From JAWWBN01 sp033720955 (GTDB lineage Bacteria > Acidobacteriota > Thermoanaerobaculia > Multivoradales > JAHEKO01): a stretch of 9,793 bases of DNA. Below are positions 1 to 6,387 of this stretch, one piece after another (the first letter of the stretch is position 1; the number at the start of each line of letters is the position of its first letter). The translations under genes and the position numbers were made by a program. The stretch is from the NCBI GenBank assembly GCA_033720955.1, contig JAWWBN010000145.1, positions 1 through 9,793 on the forward strand. The letters run 5' to 3'. The notes under the pieces are model-generated. The model was not told where the DNA came from, did no database searches, and saw nothing but the letters and a program-made list of their open reading frames with translations.

Positions 1-2
1 AG

Positions 3-899
3 ACGCCTCCGATCATCGACATGCACATGCACGGGGGGTATAGGGCCGGGGCAATCCGCCTCATGCCCGACGGTAGCCCTCGCCGCCGGCCCTGCGCTCC
101 GGCGCCGTGCGAGGGCGCTCCGGCGCGGATCTCGAGCTCGGCCGAGATCATTCCCAGCAGTCTCGCGGAAATGAGAAAGCACAACGTCGTCCTCGGTATC
201 GTCACCGACTCTCCTCCGGTGCCGAAGGACGAGCGCTGGATCTTCGACGAGTGGAGGGCGGCGGACCCGGACCGCTTCCTTTTCGGCTACTTCATGTCGC
301 ATCCGAGCGAGATCACCCTGAAGGACCTGCGAAGCCTCCTGGAGCGCGACGAGATCCAGGTGATCGGCGAGCTGGGGTTTCAATACCGTGACATCGCCAT
401 CGACGATCCCACTCTGGAGCCGATCTTCGCTCTCGCCGAGGAGTTCGACGCACCGGTTCTGGTTCACCTGGGTGCCAACGGCCGTGGGGCGACGTTCCCG
501 ATTCATCTCGGCGATCCAATCCTTCTGAGCAAAGTGATGCGGAAGCACCCGAATCTTCGGGTGTGGGTGGAGAATGCCGGCTGGCCGTTTCTGGAGGAGA
601 TCGTCGCCGTGATGGAGAAGTACCCGAACGTCTATGTGGATCTCTCGACGGTAACGTGGAGCCGGTCCCGCCGGGCCGTCCATACCCATCTGCAAGGTCT
701 TGTCGATCTGGGAATGTCCAAGCGAATCATGTTCGGTTCGGATCAGATGATGTGGCCGGAGACGATCGGCGTCGCGATCGAGACCATAGAGAGCGCCGAC
801 TTCCTGACCGACGAAGAGAAACGGGACATCTTCTACAACAATGCCGCGCGGTTCCTACGCCTGAGCGAGGAAGAGATAGCCAGACATCATGGGCGTTGA
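3..899 (+). CDS. Amidohydrolase-2 family (TIM-barrel) metal-dependent hydrolase, 5' end cut off by window
   Basis: This is a metal-dependent hydrolase or decarboxylase of the amidohydrolase-2 (ACMSD/gamma-resorcylate decarboxylase-like) group; its substrate cannot be told. The reading frame is open to the window edge and reads TPPIIDMHMHGG, the typical first strand with the HxH metal pair (bases 24-32). The ATG at 21 lies inside this motif, so the true start is upstream and the gene is 5'-partial. Further family marks are the metal-ligand His in VLVHLG (codon 465-467), the segment NAGWPFLEE followed by YPNVYVDLS, and the late catalytic/ligand Asp in FGSDQMMWP (codon 741-743). The C-terminus FYNNAARFL is the usual end of the barrel. 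Two oddities are an Arg/Pro-rich stretch just after HxH, and Asn (573-575) where many relatives have His in the HAGWP motif. A lipoprotein of the cyclase family follows 67 bases later on the same strand. The family is near certain and the substrate unknown. Confidence 0.88.
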   Translation, partial: TPPIIDMHMHGGYRAGAIRLMPDGSPRRRPCAPAPCEGAPARISSSAEIIPSSLAEMRKHNVVLGIVTDSPPVPKDERWIFDEWRAADPDRFLFGYFMSHPSEITLKDLRSLLERDEIQVIGELGFQYRDIAIDDPTLEPIFALAEEFDAPVLVHLGANGRGATFPIHLGDPILLSKVMRKHPNLRVWVENAGWPFLEEIVAVMEKYPNVYVDLSTVTWSRSRRAVHTHLQGLVDLGMSKRIMFGSDQMMWPETIGVAIETIESADFLTDEEKRDIFYNNAARFLRLSEEEIARHHGR

Positions 900-966
900 C
901 CTCGAAGGGTGTCCCGGTTCGTTGGTTCGGCCCGCGGCGAATAGCGCCTCGATTAGGAGAACTGAT

Positions 967-1734
967 ATGGCGCGAGACGGCGGGGACCTCACGAGAAGGA
1001 TCGTCACTCACCTCGGGATTCTCGTTCTCGTCGGTTGCGGGTCGCCCTCCTCGACCCCGACGTCGATCATCGACCTGAGCCCGGTCGTTACCGAGGACCT
1101 ACCCGCTCGGGTCATGGGGGCCGCGTTGAGCAGGACGAGACCCTACCCGGTCGTGAATCCATTCCAGCACTTCACGCGTGATGCACCGCCTTACGTCGTA
1201 CGGAACTCACTCTTCACTCTTCTCGCCCACGGTGGGCCGCACGTCGACGCAGGGATCCACATCTTCCCTGATGGCGGCACGGTCAACGACTTCACGCTCG
1301 ACCAATTCGTCGGCCCGTTGCGTCTCGTCGACGTTCGGAATCTTCCGAAGGATCAGGCGATCAGCCGAGAGACCATCGAGGAAAGCGTGATCCGGCAGGG
1401 CGATATCGTCGTGCTCTTCGGGGGCTACGAGCCGCCCAGGGAAGAAACGCAGTTTCCGGAATACCATTGCCTGTCGGCGGCGGCGGCCGAGTACCTCGCG
1501 TCGATTCCCGTCCGCGCCTTCGCGACGGACGGATGGAGCGTTGACGCTCGCGGCAGCAGGCTGGGCCCGGTGGTCCACGAGGCCTTCCTGCTCCGTGGCA
1601 TCCCAGTCATCGAGCAGTTGGTCAATCTCGCCGCGATTCCCGAAGATGGGGAGATTCTCTTCGTGGGCTTGCCTTTGAACGTGGCAGACGCCAATGGGGC
1701 TCCAATGCGCGCCGCTGCGTTCGTCTACGAGTAG
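967..1734 (+). CDS. Cyclase-family (kynurenine formamidase-like) hydrolase, predicted lipoprotein
   Basis: This is a predicted metal-dependent hydrolase of the cyclase/KynB-like family, 255 aa. I place the start at ATG 967, because AGGAG at 955-959 sits 7 bases upstream. An in-frame ATG at 889 would overlap the amidohydrolase and put 26 residues before the signal peptide. From 967 the N-terminus is a lipoprotein signal: basic residues, a hydrophobic run and the lipobox L21-V-G-C24, so the protein is probably anchored outside the cytoplasm. The family signature HxGxHxDxxxH is present as HGGPHVDAGIH (residues 88-98), with Pro and Gly replacing the usual Thr and Pro. The distal metal and active-site residues H204 and E216 appear in HEAFLLRGIPVIEQL. 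The C-terminus VGLPLNVADANGAPMRAAAF matches the family ending. The gene may share a transcript with the upstream amidohydrolase. The substrate is unknown; the export signal argues against classical kynurenine catabolism in the cytosol. Confidence 0.87.
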   Translation: MARDGGDLTRRIVTHLGILVLVGCGSPSSTPTSIIDLSPVVTEDLPARVMGAALSRTRPYPVVNPFQHFTRDAPPYVVRNSLFTLLAHGGPHVDAGIHIFPDGGTVNDFTLDQFVGPLRLVDVRNLPKDQAISRETIEESVIRQGDIVVLFGGYEPPREETQFPEYHCLSAAAAEYLASIPVRAFATDGWSVDARGSRLGPVVHEAFLLRGIPVIEQLVNLAAIPEDGEILFVGLPLNVADANGAPMRAAAFVYE

Positions 1735-1857
1735 GAAGGTCGCCCGCTCGGCAAGCGCCTGGCCTCGTGCCTCCTCGACCGCCTGCTCATGGATGTCGAT
1801 GCCGTGGAGGGTCGATCCGACGCTGTCGCGGGAACGTACGACCTGTCGAAGGCACAC
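1735..1857 (-). pseudogene. Possible short remnant of a class I SAM methyltransferase
   Basis: The 159-base gap between the cyclase gene and the converging cysteine-rich gene holds no intact gene. On the minus strand one frame reads STLHGIDIHEQAVEEAR followed by AERATF (about 1735-1815). This resembles the strand beta2/helix region of class I methyltransferases, where a G[IV]D motif is followed by an [AS][IV]..AR helix. No glycine-rich motif I precedes it and no later motifs follow, so at most this is a fragment. The similarity is from memory and short enough to be chance. Confidence 0.25.
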
Positions 1858-1893
1858 GAAAGCGGAGAACGGCCGACCTCTCTGGACGGGGTA

Positions 1894-2796
1894 TCAATCG
1901 TCGTGAACCGTGCAGGACGCTGCCTCATACTGCTCTTGACAGTTGTCGCTGTCTCGGAGATCCACGACAAGATACTGACCTTTCGTGACCTCGTGCGCGC
2001 AGACGGTCATGGGCGAGTCGAGACTTCTCGCTCCGGCGCCACAACCCGGCGTCCGGTGCGCCTCCACGCTTACGAATCGCTTGCCTTCCGCCCACTTCGA
2101 GATGTAGCAGTCGAGCGTCTTCGAGACGTTGCCGAGATCGTTCGGATTCTCCGGCCCTCCGTAGTAGGCCGACGTATAGAGCGTCGGACCGTGGGGTCCG
2201 ATCGACTTGACCTTGTAGCGGATCGGCAGCTCCGGCCATGGGTAGACATCGTTGTCGCCGAAGTTGTCCGGGATGTTGCCGTCGGGAAGAACGTACGCGC
2301 CGAACGTTTCCTTCGTAGAGTTGTTGTAGACGCAGATCTTAGGGGTCACGAGACACTTGGCAGTCAGGGTGTCTTCGTAGAGCCCTGAGTGGCAGGCCGT
2401 GATGTTGAACTTCCGTCGAACGTCGGCGGGACAAGCCTGTTCTTGCTCGTGCCCACAGAAAGAGGGGAAGCCCTCGTCATCGGTCGAATAGCACTTGAGT
2501 ACCCAGTTGACCAGGTGCGGCTTGCAGAAAGAGACGCCGAAGGCCCTCTGTGTCGGGATCTTGCACGTCGGCTGCTGGTCTCTTCCGCAGTAGTCGGGGA
2601 ATCCGTCCGCGTCCTTCGAGTAGCACTTCCCCTCTAGGCGCGTCAGTCCTCGGTTGCAGCCTCCGGGAATGCAGATCCTCTGTCCATTCCCGCCGCACTC
2701 GCTGGCTGTGGCGGGTGGGACCGGCACCACGGCCGCGACCAACCAGAGGGCTGCGCCCAGCGACATGCATCGGCGGATCGGTTCTCGTGAGGTCAT
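1894..2796 (-). CDS. Secreted cysteine-rich protein with three tandem CG..GQ..C repeats
   Basis: I do not recognise a named family. The protein is 300 aa from ATG 2796, chosen because GGAGGAG lies 6 bases upstream; an in-frame start 13 codons earlier lacks this. Residues 1-32 form a signal peptide (RR, hydrophobic core LGAALWLVAAVV, cleavage near ATAS). Residues 34-148 are three repeats, each with four cysteines (34/42/47/58, 70/78/91/102, 114/122/135/148) and the pattern CGxxxQxxC...C..GL/HL...KCYSxDxxGFPxxCG. Residues about 153-300 form a separate domain with six more cysteines and no motif I know. Mature Cys total is even (18), fitting disulfide bonds outside the cytoplasm. CGG.GQR.C-type repeats occur in other secreted bacterial proteins of unknown role, as far as I recall. 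It converges on the cyclase gene and is divergent from the recombinase remnant, so it may be cargo of the putative island. A role in surface binding or as an exported effector is only a guess. Confidence 0.85.
   Translation of the reverse strand: MTSREPIRRCMSLGAALWLVAAVVPVPPATASECGGNGQRICIPGGCNRGLTRLEGKCYSKDADGFPDYCGRDQQPTCKIPTQRAFGVSFCKPHLVNWVLKCYSTDDEGFPSFCGHEQEQACPADVRRKFNITACHSGLYEDTLTAKCLVTPKICVYNNSTKETFGAYVLPDGNIPDNFGDNDVYPWPELPIRYKVKSIGPHGPTLYTSAYYGGPENPNDLGNVSKTLDCYISKWAEGKRFVSVEAHRTPGCGAGARSLDSPMTVCAHEVTKGQYLVVDLRDSDNCQEQYEAASCTVHDD
2353..2697 (-). repeat. Three tandem protein-coding repeats, four Cys each
   Basis: The units are about 2590-2697 (residues 34-69), 2458-2589 (70-113) and 2353-2457 (114-148). 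Cysteine spacings are 8/5/11, 8/13/11 and 8/13/13, so unit 1 has lost eight residues between its second and third cysteines. Units 1 and 2 share KCYS followed by D.(D/E)GFP and CG. The third is the most diverged and ends KCLV. This is a protein-level repeat; I see no long identical DNA stretch, so the duplication is old. Confidence 0.85.
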
Positions 2797-2881
2797 CTTA
2801 GGCTCCTCCAAAGAAGCGCCCGTCCCGCCATTCAACCGCGACGCCCGGCTGGCGTGTCCGTGGCGGGAACGCGTGGCTGGC

Positions 2882-3659
2882 GACCTGATTACGACTTTGA
2901 GCTACAACAGAACCGTAGTGGAGCGGAAGGCCGGAGTCAACGTCAAAGGCGACTTCGAACCCATCGTCGACGAGCACACCTTCCACCGGGCGCAGCTTGC
3001 GATGCGCAAAGCTGCCTCGACCGGCGAGCAGCGCTTCCGCAACAACCCCGACTTCCCGCTGCGGCGGTTCGTCCGCTGCGGCTCCTGCGACAGCCCGCTG
3101 ACCGGCTCCTGGGCCCGCTCCAAGACCGGCAAACGGTACGCGTACTACCACAGCCACCGCTGCCGCAGCACGAGCCTGTTGAGAGAGGTCCTCGAAGAGC
3201 GCTTCCTCGAGCTGCTCGACCGGCTCAAGTCCACGAAGAAGAAGCTGCAGGCGCTCAAGGAGAGTGTGCTCGTGGTCTGGCGAAAGCGGAAGCGGGACCT
3301 GGAAGAAGCTCGGCCGCACATGGAGAAGGAGATTGCCCGGTTCGAGGAGCAGAAGAAGCGCCTAGTGGCCGCCTACGTCTACGAGCAGGCGATCGACCAG
3401 GACACGTATCGCCGAGAGCTCGCGCGGATCAGCCAGGACCTGACGCTGGTCCGGCGAGGCGTTTCGAACCCCGGTAACCTGCCTGTTCTTCAGGGACTTG
3501 AAGCGGCCGGAGATGGAGCTGGAACAGTTGGTAGCCCCCTCCGCTCCGAGTTGGAACGAGATGAGGGATTTGCTCCTGAGGACTTCGCGCTCCGCGCGAA
3601 GTCTGACGACCAAGATCCCGGACGCGCTGCCTATCTGGAGCGAAGCGGAAGATTGGTAG
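2882..3659 (+). pseudogene. Decayed large serine recombinase (C-terminal half only, internal deletion/frameshift)
   Basis: This is the remnant of a large serine site-specific recombinase. The N-terminal resolvase catalytic domain is missing altogether. Homology starts near LSYNRTVVERKAG and continues with KGDFEPIVDEHTFHRAQ, the end of the recombinase domain. A zinc-ribbon follows (CGSC at 3077-3088, then YYHSHRC, where a second Cys seems replaced by Ser), and then the long basic coiled-coil region to about 3455. The frame then changes by +1 at about 3452-3461, and the new frame reads FRTPVTCLFFRDL, the conserved C-terminal strand of these enzymes. It ends at TAG 3657-3659, inside the tRNA-Glu 3' end. 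The usual segment between coiled coil and FRT is absent, so a deletion rather than a simple frameshift is likely. The frame without the shift continues into LVARTGFEP, which is merely translated tRNA. The gene is non-functional, and its position marks an old integration at the tRNA. Confidence 0.85.
3581..3603. repeat. Perfect 9-bp inverted repeat (hairpin) between recombinase remnant and tRNA-Glu
   Basis: GACTTCGCG and CGCGAAGTC flank a CTCCG loop. The hairpin lies 50 bases beyond the 3' end of the tRNA, in its direction of transcription, so it could stop or process the tRNA transcript. No T-run follows on either strand, so it is not a canonical intrinsic terminator. It also falls inside the C-terminal tail codons of the decayed recombinase. 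Confidence 0.7.
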
Positions 3660-3728
3660 CGCGTACGGGATTTGAACCCGTGTTACCGGCTTGAGAGGCC
3701 GGCGTCCTAACCCCTAGACGAACGCGCC
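3654..3728 (-). tRNA. tRNA-Glu (anticodon CUC), CCA encoded
   Basis: The reverse strand folds as a complete 75-nt tRNA. The acceptor stem is GGCGCGT pairing with ACGCGCT (one G-U). The D arm contains GTCTAGGGGTTAGGAC, as in bacterial tRNA-Glu. The anticodon stem GCCGG/CCGGC carries loop CTCTCAA, so the anticodon is CTC and it reads GAG. The T arm is CGGGTTCAAATCCCG. Discriminator A is followed by genomically encoded CCA (tgg at 3654-3656 on the + strand). The gene looks intact. Its 3' end touches the recombinase remnant, which fits use of the tRNA as an integration site with the target regenerated. Confidence 0.96.
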
Positions 3729-3760
3729 ACGGGGCCCCCTAGAGGACCGGGGCCGGCGAG

Positions 3761-3789
3761 AAGGTAACAAACGCGGGCTCTTTTTTCAA
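3761..3789 (-). promoter_or_regulatory. Sigma-70-type promoter for tRNA-Glu
   Basis: On the minus strand TTGAAA (3784-3789) is separated by exactly 17 bases from TACCTT (3761-3766), about 32 bases before the tRNA 5' end. The region after the -10 box is GC-rich (CTCGCCGGCCCC), as is common for growth-rate and stringently controlled stable RNA promoters. The regulation is inferred only. Confidence 0.65.
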
Positions 3790-3816
3790 GGCCGCCGTCG
3801 GGCCGCGGGCCGGCCG

Positions 3817-4197
3817 CTACGCCTCCACGAAGTGGATCTTGACGCCGTCGGGGTCGCAGGTCTCGAAGACCAGGGAGCCGTCGGCGCGCTCGCGCAGCCC
3901 ACCGGGGATGTTCTTTTCGCGGAAGTGCATCTCCTCGTAGGCCTTCTCGGCCGAGGACACCTTCAGCGACAGGGTGAGCTTGTGCTCCGGACCCTGGTAC
4001 CGGAACTCCTCCCCCTCCCCTTCGCGCGCCGACCCGAGGACCTCGATGACCCCCGTGCCGGCCTGGAAGCGGGCGCCCCGGCCGCTCTCGTCATCCCAAC
4101 TGTGCAGTCGGGGCAGGCCCATGACGTCGCCGTAGAAGCGACAGGTGCCCTCGAAGCTCTTCGCCCTGACGACGGTCCGAAACTGGTCGATGTTCAC
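3817..4197 (-). CDS. VOC-superfamily (glyoxalase/dioxygenase-fold) small protein
   Basis: This is a 126-aa single VOC module (vicinal oxygen chelate; glyoxalase/bleomycin-resistance fold). The start is GTG (codon at 4195-4197), with an AAGGGGG purine-rich element about 8 bases upstream. The first beta-alpha unit reads FRTVVRAKSFEGTCRFYGDVMGL, with the usual FYxDVxGL helix end. The second unit ends LVFETCDPDGVKIHFVE, the standard DPDGxxIxF..E signature with the final Glu ligand. The first metal ligand, usually His or Gln in strand 1, is not obvious (TVVRA), so enzymatic activity is uncertain and it could be a binding or sequestering protein. The tRNA-Glu promoter lies just downstream of its stop; it is divergent from the amidase gene across 80 bases. 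Substrate unknown. Confidence 0.85.
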   Translation of the reverse strand: MNIDQFRTVVRAKSFEGTCRFYGDVMGLPRLHSWDDESGRGARFQAGTGVIEVLGSAREGEGEEFRYQGPEHKLTLSLKVSSAEKAYEEMHFREKNIPGGLRERADGSLVFETCDPDGVKIHFVEA

Positions 4198-4264
4198 TGC
4201 GCCTGCCCCCTTGCGCTACGGCCCCCCGGGCCCGCCGGCCGCCGGCCACGGGTGCCGACGATGG

Positions 4265-4270
4265 TATTCT
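4265..4270 (+). promoter_or_regulatory. Candidate -10 hexamer (TATTCT) 7 bases before the amidase start codon
   Basis: TATTCT ends 7 bases before GTG 4278, so transcription would begin at or next to the start codon. I see no Shine-Dalgarno sequence between them (only CTCCGCC) and no good -35 box 17 bases upstream. This is one of the very few AT-rich patches in an otherwise GC-saturated divergent region. Confidence 0.4.
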
Positions 4271-4277
4271 CTCCGCC

Positions 4278-5810
4278 GTGATTTCGGGCCGGAAAGCCCT
4301 CCTCGTGGCGCCGATCTTACTCCTCTCGATCGGAGCGGCCGGGGCCGTGGCGCAAGACGACGAGGAGGAGCTCTTCCCGATCCTCTCCTCCGGGATCGGT
4401 TCGGCCCTCTACGGCGAGCGCCGCGCCCCGATCGAGTACTCGACCACCGTGGCCGGACCGCTGGTGGCCCTCGACCCGGTGGCCCGGCTTCTGGGCGGTG
4501 TCCTGGAGCCCGGACCGCTGGGCTCGAGCGCCCGGCTCACCCTGGGTCCCTCCACCTTCGTCTTCGGCACCGAGTCCAGCGTCGTCTCCGAGGGGGAGAG
4601 GCTCTTCTACCTGCGGCAGCCGGCGCTGCGCGGCGCGGTGGGGCTGCGGGTGCCCGTCGAGCTGCTCGAGGAGAGCTACGGTCGGCTGGAGGGGTTCGAG
4701 TTCCGCTGGCGCGACGCCGAGAGCGTGCTGGAGATCTCCCGGCGGGCGCCCCGCGAGCTCGCCGTGAGCCTGGAGTCAGTCAACCTGCAGGGGGTCACCA
4801 CCCTGGTCTTCCGGTTCTCCAGCCGGCCGCACTACGAGGTGGAGCGCAGCGGCGACACCGTGGCCGTCCGCTTCACCGGCGACCGGCTGCGGTTCGACGC
4901 GGGCCGATCCGATCCGCGCGGCGCCCTGGTGCGAGAGGTGACGGTGGAGAGCGACGCCATCCGGATCCGGCTGGCGCCCAACGTCGTTGCCAAGGACTAC
5001 CTCCTCGCCGACCCCTTCCGCCTGGTCTTCGACGTCTACCAGGGATCGAGCGCCGCGCCGGTCTCGCCGGCGCCCCGGGTGCCGCGCCGGACCGAGGGCC
5101 TGACCACCATCGTCATCGATCCGGGCCACGGCGGCGAGGACACCGGCGCCACCGGGCCCGACGGCTCGCTGGAGAAGAACCTCACCCTCATCCTGGCCCG
5201 CACCCTCAAGCGGCAGCTCCAGACCCGGCTGCCGGTCAAGGTGGTGCTGACCCGCGACAGCGACGTGGAGATGCCGCTGGACACCCGCGCCGCGCTGGCC
5301 AACCAGCACAAGGCCGACCTCTTCATCTCGCTGCATCTCAACTCCTCCGTGGCGGCGGGGGCCAAGGGCGCCGAGACCTACTTCCTGAGCCTCGAGGCCT
5401 CGGACGAGCGTGCGGCGCGGTCGGCCGAGACCGAGAACCGCCCGGCCTCCTCCTCCCGCGCCGAGGGCGACCCGCTCTGGGACCTGGAGCTCATCCTGTG
5501 GGACCTGGCGCAGAACCACCACCTGGCGGAGAGCCAGCGCATCGCGGCCCTCATCCAGGAGGAGCTCAACCTGACCCTGGAGCTGCGCAACCGCGGCGTC
5601 AAGCAGGCGCCCTTCCGGGTTCTGATGGGCGCCGCCATGCCGGCCGTCCTGGTCGAGCTGGGCTTTCTGACGAACCGCGAGGAGGAGAAGCGGCTCAACG
5701 ACCCGGAGTACCGGGTGCGTCTGGCCGACACCCTGGTGCGGGCGGTGTCGCGCTACCGTGCGTCGCTCGTCGGCGACGACGAGGTCGCCGCCGCCGGGGC
5801 GGGGCGATGA
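4278..5810 (+). CDS. N-acetylmuramoyl-L-alanine amidase (Amidase_3), exported
   Basis: This 510-aa zinc amidase cuts the bond between MurNAc and L-alanine in peptidoglycan, in the periplasm or at the septum. The start is GTG 4278, directly before the signal peptide (residues 1-25, MISGRKALLVAPILLL... ending AVAQ). Residues about 50-160 look like a copper-amine-oxidase-N-like beta domain, ending RVPVELLEESYGRLEGF. Residues about 165-265 look like an AMIN domain (VFRFSSRPHYEVERS...FDVYQ), which in relatives binds the wall or secretion complexes. The Amidase_3 domain spans about 276-500, with zinc ligands H284 (DPGHGG), E299 (SLEKNL) and H353 (SLHLNS) and the catalytic E460 (VELGF). The insert around 370-405 is long and polar. 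The length fits AmiB/AmiC-like enzymes. The stop TGA overlaps the ATG of the GerMN gene (ATGA), so the two are probably translationally coupled. Confidence 0.95.
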   Translation: MISGRKALLVAPILLLSIGAAGAVAQDDEEELFPILSSGIGSALYGERRAPIEYSTTVAGPLVALDPVARLLGGVLEPGPLGSSARLTLGPSTFVFGTESSVVSEGERLFYLRQPALRGAVGLRVPVELLEESYGRLEGFEFRWRDAESVLEISRRAPRELAVSLESVNLQGVTTLVFRFSSRPHYEVERSGDTVAVRFTGDRLRFDAGRSDPRGALVREVTVESDAIRIRLAPNVVAKDYLLADPFRLVFDVYQGSSAAPVSPAPRVPRRTEGLTTIVIDPGHGGEDTGATGPDGSLEKNLTLILARTLKRQLQTRLPVKVVLTRDSDVEMPLDTRAALANQHKADLFISLHLNSSVAAGAKGAETYFLSLEASDERAARSAETENRPASSSRAEGDPLWDLELILWDLAQNHHLAESQRIAALIQEELNLTLELRNRGVKQAPFRVLMGAAMPAVLVELGFLTNREEEKRLNDPEYRVRLADTLVRAVSRYRASLVGDDEVAAAGAGR

Positions 5811-6382
5811 GCCGTCGGACGGCGGTCTGGGTGGCCGCCGCGGTCCTCGTGATCGCGGTGACAGCCGTCTGGCTGCTGTCGCGGGGCTCGCGCCGGACCG
5901 CCGGCCCGGAGGGGCTCCCGGGGACGACATCGCCCATCGCCCTCTCCACGGCGCCCGAGATCGAGCTGCAGCTCCTCTTTCCCGACTTCGCCGGCGGTCT
6001 GCGGACCGAGACCCGCACGATCTCCAACCCCGGCTCGTTGGAGGAGATCGTCCGCCGCACCGTGGAGGAGCTCCTGGTCGGACCGGCCGAGTCGGGCCGG
6101 GTGGCCCCCTTCCCGCCCACCATCGAGGTGGCCAACGTCTTCGTCTCCACCGACGGCACCGCCTACGTCGACCTGACCTCCCCGGACGAGACGCCGCCCC
6201 CACCCTCCGGCTCGCGGCAGGAGCTGGTCACCGTCTACAGCGTGGTGAACTCGATCCTGCTGACCGCGCCGGAGCTCGACGGCGTCGCCCTGCTGTGGAA
6301 CGGGGTGCAACGGGCCAGCTTCGCGGGCCACCTGGACACCTCGCGGCCGCTCAGGGTCAAGCGCGACCTGATCACCAGGTAG
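5807..6382 (+). CDS. GerMN-domain protein, membrane-anchored
   Basis: This 191-aa protein has an N-terminal anchor (residues 5-25, TAVWVAAAVLVIAVTAVWLL, after MSRR) and a single GerMN domain at about 50-185. Recognisable parts are the strand IELQLLFPDF, the helix SLEEIVRRTVEELLVGP, then VFVSTDGTAYVDLTS and the helix QELVTVYSVVNSILL, ending in a GVALLWNGVQ strand. GerMN domains occur in the spore germination protein GerM and in lipoproteins such as LpqB, and are thought to bind peptidoglycan or proteins. Pairing with an amidase is typical. There is no sign of sporulation genes here, so a wall-associated accessory role is more likely. The start is set by the ATGA overlap at 5807-5810. The gap to rph is 17 bases. 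Confidence 0.9.
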   Translation: MSRRTAVWVAAAVLVIAVTAVWLLSRGSRRTAGPEGLPGTTSPIALSTAPEIELQLLFPDFAGGLRTETRTISNPGSLEEIVRRTVEELLVGPAESGRVAPFPPTIEVANVFVSTDGTAYVDLTSPDETPPPPSGSRQELVTVYSVVNSILLTAPELDGVALLWNGVQRASFAGHLDTSRPLRVKRDLITR

Positions 6383-6387
6383 ACCGC

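Noticed and set aside
889..966. Earlier start for the cyclase lipoprotein at ATG 889
   Set aside because: It would overlap the amidohydrolase, has no clear SD, and would place 26 residues before an otherwise canonical lipoprotein signal.
2654..2881. N-terminal extension of the recombinase frame back to an ATG at 2654
   Set aside because: This part overlaps the signal peptide and first repeat of the minus-strand Cys-rich gene and shows no recombinase homology; no resolvase catalytic motif is present.
3654..3694. Protein ending LVARTGFEPVLPA
   Set aside because: This well-known spurious tail is the translation of the tRNA gene read on the opposite strand.
3781..3786. Six-T run as a + strand terminator
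   Set aside because: No stable hairpin directly precedes it; it is better explained as part of the -35 region of the tRNA promoter on the minus strand.
4145..5806. Long open frame upstream of the GerMN start, giving a 745-residue protein
   Set aside because: It is the shifted frame of the amidase gene, rich in Arg/Gly/Pro/Ala with no domain; only the part from ATG 5807 encodes a recognisable GerMN protein.
4776..6203. Long minus-strand open frame opposite the amidase and GerMN genes
   Set aside because: Antisense shadow in GC-rich DNA; Arg- and Gly-rich without structure.
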